Positions 17,234 to 24,815 of a stretch of 64,000 nucleotides of DNA are shown one piece after another. This stretch comes from CAVTUU01 sp045804965. GTDB taxonomy: Bacteria > Chloroflexota > Chloroflexia > Thermomicrobiales > UBA6265. The stretch spans positions 310,001 through 374,000 of the forward strand of contig JBJMMD010000047.1 in assembly GCA_045804965.1 (NCBI GenBank), in the 5' to 3' direction. Below the pieces are notes generated by a model that saw only the letters and a program-made list of their open reading frames with translations, made no database searches and had not been told where the DNA came from. Each line of letters opens with the position of its first letter. Within the stretch, counting starts at the first letter, position 1. The translations under genes and the position numbers were made by a program.

Positions 17234-17326
17234 GTTGCCAGGGGTGCGCGGCGCGCTGAGAGTGTAGTCTAGAGGCTACCAACCCTCCGAACCTGATCCG
17301 GCTCGTACCGGCGAAGGGACGGCAAC
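17234..17326 (+). ncRNA. TPP riboswitch (THI element)
   Basis: Closing stem GTTGCC (17234-17239)/GGCAAC (17321-17326) encloses the conserved GGGGTGC, GCTGAGA, ACCCT..GAACCTGATC and GGCGAAGGGA blocks that bind thiamine pyrophosphate. It lies directly before thiD and is followed by an intrinsic terminator (17351-17387), so TPP binding is expected to stop transcription of the thi operon. Confidence 0.97.
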
Positions 17327-17350
17327 ATCCTGGAAACAGGATCGCGATGC

Positions 17351-17387
17351 GCGCCGGCGACCGAGTGTCGTTGGCGCTTTTTGTTTG
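17351..17387 (+). terminator. riboswitch-controlled terminator of the thi operon
   Basis: An 11-bp stem with two G-U pairs (17351-17361/17367-17377) and a CGAGT loop is followed by TTTTTGTTTG. It sits between the TPP aptamer and the thiD start, the usual place for the expression platform. Confidence 0.9.
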
Positions 17388-17408
17388 TTATGTTCTCGGA
17401 GGTTTATC

Positions 17409-18257
17409 GTGATCGACTTGCCTCCAACGGAACCAATACGACGTGCCTTAACAATCGCCGGTTCCGATTCAGGCGCGGGGGCAGGGATCCAAGCGGACCT
17501 GAAAACATTTGCTGCGCTTGGCGTATACGGGGCTTCGGCAATCACCGCGGTCACAGCCCAAAACACCCGGGCGGTCTTGGCGGTCGCCGAAGTTCCCGAA
17601 GAAGTCGTGGCTCTCCAAATCGACGCGGTGCTCGAAGATATCGGCGCCGACGCCACCAAAACCGGCATGCTCTCGAGCCTATCGATCATCGAAACCGTCG
17701 CCGATCGTCTTGAGGCGTGGGGCATTGGTAAGCTCGTGGTCGATCCCGTCATGGTCGCGAAAAGTGGTGATCGCCTGCTGCAGGTTAGCGCCATCGAATC
17801 GTTAAAACGACGCCTCATGCCACTGGCGCTGGTGACGACTCCGAACATTCCCGAGGCTGAGGTGCTGACCGGAAAGTCGATCGATTCGGACGATGACGTG
17901 AAGGCAGCAGCGGCGTCTATTGCGGACTTGGGACCGCGATTTGTCGTTATCAAAGGCGGACACCGGAACGGCGCCCCGGTTGATGTTGTATTCGATGGGT
18001 CGTACTACCTCGAGTTCGAACACGAGCGGATACAGACCGAAAACACCCATGGCACTGGTTGCACGTATTCGGCGGCAATTGCCGCACATCTCGCACGTGG
18101 ACTTAGTCCAATTGAAGCGATCAACGAGGCTAAGCAGTTTGTGAGCGAGGCATTGCGTGCGAGTTATCGGATCGGTGAAGGACACTCACCTGTAAATCAC
18201 TTCTTTGGAATGGCGCGGTCTCCCGTTCCCGATCCCGCGCTGGAGGAACATTCATGA
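17409..18257 (+). CDS. thiD: hydroxymethylpyrimidine/phosphomethylpyrimidine kinase
   Basis: Phosphorylates HMP and HMP-P to HMP-PP for thiamine synthesis. Ribokinase-fold signatures: A-G-S-D-S-G-A-G-A-G-I-Q-A-D-L-K near the N-terminus, the K-T-G-M-L-S segment, and the anion-hole/catalytic H-G-T-G-C-T-Y-S near residue 215. GTG at 17409 with GGAGGT six bases upstream gives 282 residues; an earlier TTG overlaps the terminator and is rejected. First gene of the riboswitch operon, overlapping thiG by 4 bases (ATGA). Confidence 0.97.
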   Translation: MIDLPPTEPIRRALTIAGSDSGAGAGIQADLKTFAALGVYGASAITAVTAQNTRAVLAVAEVPEEVVALQIDAVLEDIGADATKTGMLSSLSIIETVADRLEAWGIGKLVVDPVMVAKSGDRLLQVSAIESLKRRLMPLALVTTPNIPEAEVLTGKSIDSDDDVKAAAASIADLGPRFVVIKGGHRNGAPVDVVFDGSYYLEFEHERIQTENTHGTGCTYSAAIAAHLARGLSPIEAINEAKQFVSEALRASYRIGEGHSPVNHFFGMARSPVPDPALEEHS

Positions 18258-19042
18258 GCATCGACGATCGGATGTCGATTGCCGGCAAGAGCTTCAGCAG
18301 CCGGCTGATGGTTGGCACAGGCAAATATCGCAATAGCCAGGACATGATCGCCGCGTTTGAGGCATCGCGGGCCCAGATCATTACGGTCGCGCTTCGCCGC
18401 ATCGATTTCGACGACCCGCAGAGCCGGTCGGTCCTCGACGATGTCGATTGGCAGCGATACACGATCTTGCCAAACACGGCAGGTTGTCGGACGCCTGATG
18501 AAGCGGTTCGCGTTGCCCGTATGGCACGGGCGATGGAGCTTTCAAACTGGATCAAGCTCGAAGTCATCCCGGATCCGAAATATCTATTGCCCGACCCAGT
18601 TGGCACCTTGGAAGCGGCAAAGACGCTGATCGACGAGGGATTCGTCGTGCTTCCGTACATTGGCGCGGATCCAGTCCTCGCCAAACGGCTTGAAGAATTA
18701 GGCACAGCCACGGTGATGCCACTCGGTTCTCCAATCGGGTCCGGCCAGGGGATTCTCAATCTTGAAGCGATCAGGATCATCATCGAGCAGGCCAACGTCC
18801 CCGTCGTCGTCGACGCCGGCATTGGCGTGCCATCGGACGCCGCGCAAGCGATGGAGGCCGGCGCCGATGCCGTACTCGTGAACACGGCTATTGCGCTTGC
18901 CGGCGATCCGACGCTGATGGCAGAGGCAATTGCCGAAGGGGTCATCGCCGGCCGGAAGGCATTCCAAGCGGGCCGGATTCCGCGCAAAGGCTACGCGAGT
19001 GCCAGCAGCCCGCTTGAAAACGTCGTCGGCGCTGCGTCCTGA
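18254..19042 (+). CDS. thiG: thiazole synthase ThiG
   Basis: Forms the thiazole phosphate ring from DXP, dehydroglycine and ThiS thiocarboxylate. 262 residues, TIM-barrel. The substrate-imine lysine is K101 in W-I-K-L-E-V-I-P-D-P, and phosphate loops appear as V-D-A-G-I-G-V-P-S-D-A and V-N-T-A-I-A. The ATG overlaps the thiD stop and the thiE ATG overlaps its own stop, so the operon is translationally coupled. Its sulfur donor ThiS is encoded three genes downstream; ThiF and the dehydroglycine source (ThiO/ThiH) are not in this window. Confidence 0.97.
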   Translation: MSIDDRMSIAGKSFSSRLMVGTGKYRNSQDMIAAFEASRAQIITVALRRIDFDDPQSRSVLDDVDWQRYTILPNTAGCRTPDEAVRVARMARAMELSNWIKLEVIPDPKYLLPDPVGTLEAAKTLIDEGFVVLPYIGADPVLAKRLEELGTATVMPLGSPIGSGQGILNLEAIRIIIEQANVPVVVDAGIGVPSDAAQAMEAGADAVLVNTAIALAGDPTLMAEAIAEGVIAGRKAFQAGRIPRKGYASASSPLENVVGAAS

Positions 19043-19722
19043 TGCTTTCAGACAAGCTCTCGGTTTACCTCGTTGCGGATCCCGATCAATCAGACGGCGA
19101 CGTCCTCGGCATCGTCGAAGCTGCGCTGGCCGGCGGTGTGACTGCAGTTCAACTTCGCGCGAAATCCGGCACCGACCGCGAAAGGTTCCATCTCGCGCAA
19201 AATCTGCAAGAACTCTGCGATGAACATTCAGCTTTATTCATCGTCAACGATCGCTTCGACATCGCCTTGGCGCTAACCGCAAATGGGGTCCACCTCGGTG
19301 CAGATGACTTACCGATTTTCCACACTCGTGGGGTCGCACCTGACGGATTCATAATCGGTTACTCGCCCGCAAATGCAGATAACGCGAAGGAGGCTGGCGA
19401 CGCGGAGACGGACCTATCTCAGGTCGGCTTCGAAGGCGCTGACTATCTTGGAATCGGGCCCGTGTTCGATACGAGGTCAAAGCCCGACGCCGGTGAGGCA
19501 CTTGGCCTCGAAGCATTTTCGCGACGCGTGAAACTCGCGGGAATCCCGTGCATCGGCATTGGCGGTATCGATGCGAATAACGCCGCGTCAGTTATCGAGT
19601 TGGGCGCGGTCGGGGTCGCAGTGATGAGCTCGGTCCTTCGCGCGCCGGATCCCGAGAAGGCAGCATGGGAGATCGCTTCAGCTGTTCGAGAGGCAAAGAC
19701 GATCAGTGGTCGAACCACCTGA
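19042..19722 (+). CDS. thiE: thiamine phosphate synthase ThiE
   Basis: Joins HMP-PP and thiazole phosphate into thiamine phosphate. 226 residues, TIM-barrel. ThiE features: V-Q-L-R-A-K, I-V-N-D-R-F-D-I-A, G-V-H-L-G-A-D-D-L and the pyrophosphate loop G-P-V-F-D-T-R-S-K-P-D-A. The usual S-T-H after the mid strand is replaced by S-P-A. Start shares one base with the thiG stop. Distinct from the TenI-like paralogue that follows, which lacks the R-S-K-P-D-A loop. Confidence 0.93.
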   Translation: MLSDKLSVYLVADPDQSDGDVLGIVEAALAGGVTAVQLRAKSGTDRERFHLAQNLQELCDEHSALFIVNDRFDIALALTANGVHLGADDLPIFHTRGVAPDGFIIGYSPANADNAKEAGDAETDLSQVGFEGADYLGIGPVFDTRSKPDAGEALGLEAFSRRVKLAGIPCIGIGGIDANNAASVIELGAVGVAVMSSVLRAPDPEKAAWEIASAVREAKTISGRTT

Positions 19723-20341
19723 ATTCCGCTACACGTTGATGCTTATAACTGACCGACACCGGTCGCGTCTGCCGCTGCTCGAGCTTGTCCGATTCGCCGT
19801 TGACGGCGGTGTCAACGCGGTCCAAGTTCGTGAGAAAGATCTGGTGCTCGACGACCTGCAGAGCCTGGCGGCGAGGATCGTCGAAGCTGTCGAAGGTAAA
19901 GCATGGGTCGTCGTCAACGGTAGGCTCGATGTCGCCAAGGAATTGGGAATCGGTGTTCATTTGCCCGAAAGTGGACCAAGCGTTGAAGAAGCGCGAGCGG
20001 TTCTGGGCGACGTTGCGATCATCGGCAGGTCAGTCCACTCTCCAGAGGCTGCGACCGCAGTTCGCAGCGCTGACTACGCAATCGCCGGTCACGTCCTTCC
20101 AACAAAAAGCAAGCCGAGAATCAAGCCCCTCAAAATGGAAAAATTCAAGGCAATAACGAAAGTCGTTTCGTGCCCGGTGTTCGCGATCGGAGGTATCACT
20201 GCCGGCTCGATACGATCGATGATGAAATCCGGAGCGCTGGGAGTTGCCGTGATCGGTGCAATTGCCGAGGCGGACGATCCACGAGCCGCCGCTCAGGAAC
20301 TCCGAACCGCCCTCGACGAGTGGTCCAACGATGGTGGGTGA
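19706..20341 (+). CDS. tenI: TenI-type thiazole tautomerase (ThiE paralogue)
   Basis: A ThiE-fold protein of 211 residues. It carries I-G-R-S-V-H-S, matching the catalytic-histidine segment V-G-R-S-V-H-S of Bacillus TenI, and G-H-V-L-P-T-K-S-K-P where ThiE has a different pyrophosphate loop. Known TenI aromatises the thiazole carboxylate released by ThiG, which fits its place next to thiG. A second redundant ThiE is the alternative. GTG start inside the end of thiE (17-base overlap). Confidence 0.8.
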   Translation: MVEPPEFRYTLMLITDRHRSRLPLLELVRFAVDGGVNAVQVREKDLVLDDLQSLAARIVEAVEGKAWVVVNGRLDVAKELGIGVHLPESGPSVEEARAVLGDVAIIGRSVHSPEAATAVRSADYAIAGHVLPTKSKPRIKPLKMEKFKAITKVVSCPVFAIGGITAGSIRSMMKSGALGVAVIGAIAEADDPRAAAQELRTALDEWSNDGG

Positions 20342-20351
20342 TCAGCACGAG

Positions 20352-20558
20352 ATGGAGATTTCGGTCATGATCAATGGGAAAGAAGCGTCGCTTCCGCCTG
20401 GGATGACGGTCGCGAGCTATCTTTCCCTCCGCGAACTCAACGATCGTCTAGTAGTGGTCGAGCTCAATGGCGAAATTATTAGGCGAACTGAATTTCCGTC
20501 AGTTACGATCTCCGCCGGGGATCAAATCGAGATCGTCCACTTCGTGGGAGGCGGCTGA
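20352..20558 (+). CDS. thiS: sulfur carrier protein ThiS
   Basis: Small ubiquitin-fold protein carrying sulfur as a C-terminal thiocarboxylate for ThiG. It ends in G-G-G, the required di-glycine tail, and has the family's P-P-G-M-T-V and L-V-V-V-E-L-N-G segments. Start is uncertain among ATGs at 20331, 20352 and 20367; 20352 gives 68 residues, near the norm. Last gene of the thi operon; its final 60 bases are antisense to the end of the MGMT-family gene. Confidence 0.9.
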   Translation: MEISVMINGKEASLPPGMTVASYLSLRELNDRLVVVELNGEIIRRTEFPSVTISAGDQIEIVHFVGGG

Positions 20559-20930
20559 TTCAGTATCCTCCCAGGGAAACCAATGGCATCTTTCGATGTC
20601 TACCGTGTACTCATCCTTGAAGGGAACCTTTTCATCAAGAAGCAGGTTCTTCATGATGTCGGGATGGCCCCATTTCCACCCACCTGATAGATAGCCGTGA
20701 CGATTGACAACGCGATGGCAAGGCAAGTCATTATCGGACGGCAATCCGTTTAAGACCCAGCCGACGCGCCGTGCATTTCGCGGCGCTCCAGCCCCTAGCG
20801 CAATGTCTCCATAGGTCGCGACCTTGCCGCAGGGAATCTTCGCAACAATGTCGCGAACAAGATCTGCAAAGTTTGCACTTTGTCCGATCTCGTCCGGCTC
20901 GCCTTCTCTGTCAAAGCGCGGAGAAATCAT
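20499..20930 (-). CDS. MGMT-family DNA-binding/alkyltransferase-like protein
   Basis: Contains only the C-terminal DNA-binding half of O6-alkylguanine-DNA alkyltransferases: I-P-C-G-K-V-A-T-Y-G-D-I-A, R-R-V-G-W-V-L, and the acceptor motif P-C-H-R-V-V. The cysteine is kept, unlike in alkyltransferase-like proteins with P-W-H-R, so transfer activity is possible. About 143 residues from ATG 20930; a TTG at 20972 would add 14. Its C-terminus overlaps thiS on the other strand by 60 bases, an unusual convergent arrangement. Confidence 0.85.
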   Translation of the reverse strand: MISPRFDREGEPDEIGQSANFADLVRDIVAKIPCGKVATYGDIALGAGAPRNARRVGWVLNGLPSDNDLPCHRVVNRHGYLSGGWKWGHPDIMKNLLLDEKVPFKDEYTVDIERCHWFPWEDTESAASHEVDDLDLIPGGDRN

Positions 20931-21166
20931 GAAGACTTTGCAACCTTGATCTTCATGCCGAAACCATGACAAGCTCGTAGACGTATGCCGATGAGGGAGA
21001 TGTCACATAGTCGACCATGAAAATGCTCCAGTGACAAGAAGGACTTATCTCAGAATTCGAGAGATCGATTCCCGTAACGGGTATACTCAATTTCGACATT
21101 TAAGCACGCGTCGGACGCACCAGGCGGTAGTGCGGGGTTTGACGCAGCCAACTGAGGTTACGAAGA

Positions 21167-23746
21167 ATGCGCTCAGTTCTAACCAAGATTTTTGGCGATA
21201 CGAACGAAAAGGCGCTCAAGCCGATCGTTCCCATGATTGAAGATATCAATGACCTCGAACCCTCCATGGTAGGGCTTTCGGACGACGAGCTGAAAGCGCT
21301 GGCAGAGGAGTTTCGCCAACGCCACGAAAATGGCGAGTCCCTCGACGACCTCCTTCCAGAAGTGTTTGCGGCAACGCGCGAAGCGACGAAGCGAACCCTC
21401 GGCAAACGCCACTACGACGTTCAGCTGATGGGTGGCGTCGTCTTGCACGATGGCAAGATCGCCGAGATGCGGACCGGAGAAGGCAAAACCCAAACTGCCG
21501 CTCTTGCCATTGCCCTCAACGCCATTCCCGGTCGCGGTGTCCATCTTGTGACAGTGAACGACTATCTGGCCAAGCGCGACGCGCGGTGGATGGGCCAAAT
21601 CTATCATGCGCTCGGGCTCTCTGTGGGATGCATTCAACACGAAGAAGCCTTCCTCTACGACCCTGAATGGGAGCCAGGCGAGGAAGGCGGCCACGAACAC
21701 TTGCGACCGGTTAAGCGCCAAGAAGCGTACCGCGCCGATATTACTTATGGCACCAACAATGAGTTCGGTTTCGATTATCTGCGCGACAACATGGTCGTCT
21801 CTGCCGAACAATGCGTGCAGCGAGAACTCGTGTACGCAATTGTCGACGAGGTCGATAATGTCCTGATCGACGAGGCCCGAACTCCGTTGATCATTTCCGG
21901 CCAAGCAGAGCGATCGACCGATCGCTACTACCAATTCGCGCAGATCGCGAAGCAATTACGCAGCAACCGTGATTTCGAAATCGACCTCAAAAGCAAGACG
22001 GCCTCGTTGACTGAGCCTGGCATCGATCGCGTTGAGAGCTTGCTTCAGATTCCCGAAGGCGAAAGCATCTACGACGAGCGCTACATTGAGATGACGCACT
22101 ACCTCGAAAACGCACTTAAAGCGGAAGTGATCTTTCACCGCGACAAGGACTACATCGTCCGCGATGGTGAAATCATTATCGTCGACGAGTTCACTGGGCG
22201 AATGATGCCCGGACGGCGATGGAGCGAAGGTCTGCACCAGGCGATTGAGGCCAAAGAGAACGTCCGCGTGCGTCGTCAAAACGTGACCATGGCGACAATC
22301 ACCTTCCAGAACTATTTTCGGATGTACGAGAAGCTCGCAGGTATGACCGGCACCGCCAAAACTGAAGCAGAAGAGTTCCTACGCATTTACAACCTAGATG
22401 TGGTCACGATTCCCACGCATAAGCCGATGATCCGCGAGGACGATCCCGACCTCGTGTTCAAGAATGAAAGGGGAAAATTTAACGAAGTCGTCAACGAAAT
22501 CGTCGAGAAGCAAGCCGAAGGCCGCCCTGTGCTCGTCGGCACAACTTCGATTGAAAAGTCGGAATATCTCTCCGACTTGCTGAAGCGGAAGAGCATCGAT
22601 CATGACGTGCTCAACGCCAAGCAGCATGAACGAGAAGCGGCGATAATTGCCGGGGCCGGCCAGCCTGGAACGGTGACGATCGCGACAAACATGGCCGGCC
22701 GAGGGACGGACATCGTGCTCGGACCAGGTGTGGCCGAAAGGGGCGGACTTCACATCATCGGTACCGAGCGGCATGAAGCTCGCCGCATTGATAATCAGCT
22801 CCGCGGCCGCGCCGGCCGTCAGGGCGATCCTGGTTCTTCGCGCTTCTACGTCTCGCTCGAAGACGAGCTCATGCGCCGTTTCGGGTCCGAACGAATCTCC
22901 GGTCTCATGGAACGCCTCGGTATGGAAGAGGAGGTTCCGATCGAGCACCGCATGATCTCCAAATCGATCGAAAGTGCGCAGACCAAGGTCGAAGGTCATA
23001 ACTTCGACCTTCGGAAACATGTCGTGCAGTATGACGACGTGATGAACCGGCACCGCGAAGTGATCTACGCCGACAGAAGACAAATCGTGGCCGGCGAAGA
23101 TATGCACGAAAAGATCATGAACATGATCGAGGCCGAGATCGATGAGTCCGTCGCCCGGTTCATGCCTGAGCGCGGCGAGGAAATCGACTATAACGGCATC
23201 GTATCGACATACGTGTCGTTGATTCCGAATGGCGATATCGCGGTTGAGGACATTGAAGGTCTCGCCCGCGAAGACACAGTCACCGTCCTTACGGAAGACG
23301 CTGCCCGCGCGTACGACGAAGTCGAAGCTCGCTTTGGTTCAGAGGTGATGCGCACCGTCGAACGCCACATCATGCTCGCGGTCATCGACCGGCTTTGGGT
23401 CGAGCACCTCACGGCGATGGATGATCTGCGCGAAGGCGTCGGCCTGCAGGCATACGGTCAGAAGGACCCCTTAGTCGTGTACAAAACCGAGGGGTACGAG
23501 ATGTTTCAGACCCTTCTCGACCACATCCAGCATGATGTTGTACACACGATCTACCGCGTCCAGCCTGTCGTCGCCCAGCAGCCGGTGCGAACGCGCGTGA
23601 CAGAGGAAGCCACGTTAAATCGCGGCGAGGACGGCAACCAGCCAGCTCGCCGGCGAAAAATTGGCGCCAACGATCCATGTTGGTGCGGCAGTGGCAAAAA
23701 GTTCAAACGCTGTCACGGTGCCCCAGTGGTGAAGACGGCCTCATAG
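21167..23746 (+). CDS. secA: preprotein translocase ATPase SecA
   Basis: Motor of the Sec pathway that drives preproteins through SecYEG. 859 residues. Walker A M-R-T-G-E-G-K-T is at 101-108, D-E-V-D appears as the DEAD-box equivalent, and the helicase motif G-R-A-G-R-Q-G-D-P-G-S is present. The C-terminal SEC-C zinc site is C838-x-C840-x8-C849-H850. The ATG has GAGG about 10 bases upstream and a TATACT lies at 21082-21087. Single isolated gene, flanked by the MGMT-family gene and a convergent repeat protein. Confidence 0.98.
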   Translation: MRSVLTKIFGDTNEKALKPIVPMIEDINDLEPSMVGLSDDELKALAEEFRQRHENGESLDDLLPEVFAATREATKRTLGKRHYDVQLMGGVVLHDGKIAEMRTGEGKTQTAALAIALNAIPGRGVHLVTVNDYLAKRDARWMGQIYHALGLSVGCIQHEEAFLYDPEWEPGEEGGHEHLRPVKRQEAYRADITYGTNNEFGFDYLRDNMVVSAEQCVQRELVYAIVDEVDNVLIDEARTPLIISGQAERSTDRYYQFAQIAKQLRSNRDFEIDLKSKTASLTEPGIDRVESLLQIPEGESIYDERYIEMTHYLENALKAEVIFHRDKDYIVRDGEIIIVDEFTGRMMPGRRWSEGLHQAIEAKENVRVRRQNVTMATITFQNYFRMYEKLAGMTGTAKTEAEEFLRIYNLDVVTIPTHKPMIREDDPDLVFKNERGKFNEVVNEIVEKQAEGRPVLVGTTSIEKSEYLSDLLKRKSIDHDVLNAKQHEREAAIIAGAGQPGTVTIATNMAGRGTDIVLGPGVAERGGLHIIGTERHEARRIDNQLRGRAGRQGDPGSSRFYVSLEDELMRRFGSERISGLMERLGMEEEVPIEHRMISKSIESAQTKVEGHNFDLRKHVVQYDDVMNRHREVIYADRRQIVAGEDMHEKIMNMIEAEIDESVARFMPERGEEIDYNGIVSTYVSLIPNGDIAVEDIEGLAREDTVTVLTEDAARAYDEVEARFGSEVMRTVERHIMLAVIDRLWVEHLTAMDDLREGVGLQAYGQKDPLVVYKTEGYEMFQTLLDHIQHDVVHTIYRVQPVVAQQPVRTRVTEEATLNRGEDGNQPARRRKIGANDPCWCGSGKKFKRCHGAPVVKTAS

Positions 23747-23810
23747 GAGTCACGGCCCGCAACCAGACCGCGACTCTTAGCTGATCCGATCTGACTATCC
23801 TCAATCAGGC

Positions 23811-24614
23811 TTACGCCGCCTCGGAAAAGTTCGACGGCTCACTTTGCCGCATATCGTCGACCGACTTCTTGAACGTGTGCATCGCTTCGCTCGCGAGCTT
23901 GCGGACTTGATCTCGCCGCTTTTGGTCGAGAAAGGCAAAGTAAACGACAGCCGACGCGGCTCCCAACCAAAAGACCAATTCGCCCGTGTCTTTGGAGGTG
24001 TCGACAGTTGTGTCGACGGCATGCTTCGAGGACGATTTGGCCCGTTCCGCCACGTCACCGGCGCGATCAGTGACGATTGATGTCGCGTCGGATGCTCGGC
24101 GCGCGCTCGCCTTCTTCGCATCAATTGCTCGCTTCGCCGCTTCCTCGCGAACCTCGCCCGCGCGTTTCGTGGCCTCATGGCGCGCGTGAGCCACGCGCTT
24201 TGTCGTTTCGTCGCGTACTCCGCCCGCCCGCTTGAAGGTCGTGTCTTTCAGGTGACTGGCTTGTGATCCGTAATCATGTTGAGCAGTTCCAGCGATGTCG
24301 CTCGCCCGCTCTCTCCCCGTCTCCCACAACTCCAGCGCTAAGGCGGCTGCTTGCACGGCTACGTCTCTCAACGTCGGGATCACGTCTTCCGACATCTTGC
24401 GTTGAAAGTCGGCGACGGGTTCTTGAATGTCCGATTTCTTGAACCTATAGTCTCTCCCGCTTTTTGCGACGTTTTTCGTAAACCCTTTGGCCCTATCCGC
24501 GCTCGCAACCGCAGTGATCGCCGCCTGCTCGGCGATTGTTTGAGCGATCGCCGACGCTTGTTGGCCAAATTTCTGTGCGGGACTTTGTCGACGTTCGAAC
24601 TTCACGATTCTCAT
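23811..24614 (-). CDS. membrane-anchored protein with 11-residue LEA-like repeats
   Basis: A 267-residue protein of unknown function. Residues 129-194 are six uninterrupted 11-mers, each of the first six beginning R-A or R-V (pattern R-A-x-x-x-R-E-E-A-x-K), as in group 3 LEA and apolipoprotein-type amphipathic helices. One hydrophobic segment follows at about 211-229 (G-E-L-V-F-W-L-G...), then a basic tail. Upstream parts are also alanine-rich and helical. ATG at 24614 has AAAGGGG upstream. By analogy LEA-like proteins protect membranes or proteins during desiccation, but that is inference; a YtxH-like envelope role is an alternative. Confidence 0.75.
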   Translation of the reverse strand: MRIVKFERRQSPAQKFGQQASAIAQTIAEQAAITAVASADRAKGFTKNVAKSGRDYRFKKSDIQEPVADFQRKMSEDVIPTLRDVAVQAAALALELWETGRERASDIAGTAQHDYGSQASHLKDTTFKRAGGVRDETTKRVAHARHEATKRAGEVREEAAKRAIDAKKASARRASDATSIVTDRAGDVAERAKSSSKHAVDTTVDTSKDTGELVFWLGAASAVVYFAFLDQKRRDQVRKLASEAMHTFKKSVDDMRQSEPSNFSEAA

Positions 24615-24778
24615 GATGACGCCCCTTTCTGCCTGCCTCAATCGCAGGACTCGTACCAATCTGACATGAAAACGGGCGGCAGTTCAAGTTTGTGTTGCAA
24701 GTTCTCTTCCCCACCAGTCCATTCACCGCCGAACGATTTGACTCTCAATGAAGGACATGATGGGTGGTGTTGAGTTGC

Positions 24779-24808
24779 TTGTCCCTGCCTACAGTGGCTC
24801 CTTATACT
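24779..24808 (+). promoter_or_regulatory. promoter giving a leaderless mnmG mRNA
   Basis: TTGTCC (24779-24784) and TATACT (24803-24808) with an 18-base spacer. The -10 ends seven bases before the first ATG at 24816, so transcription would start at or next to the start codon. Confidence 0.6.
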
Positions 24809-24815
24809 CAGTCGA

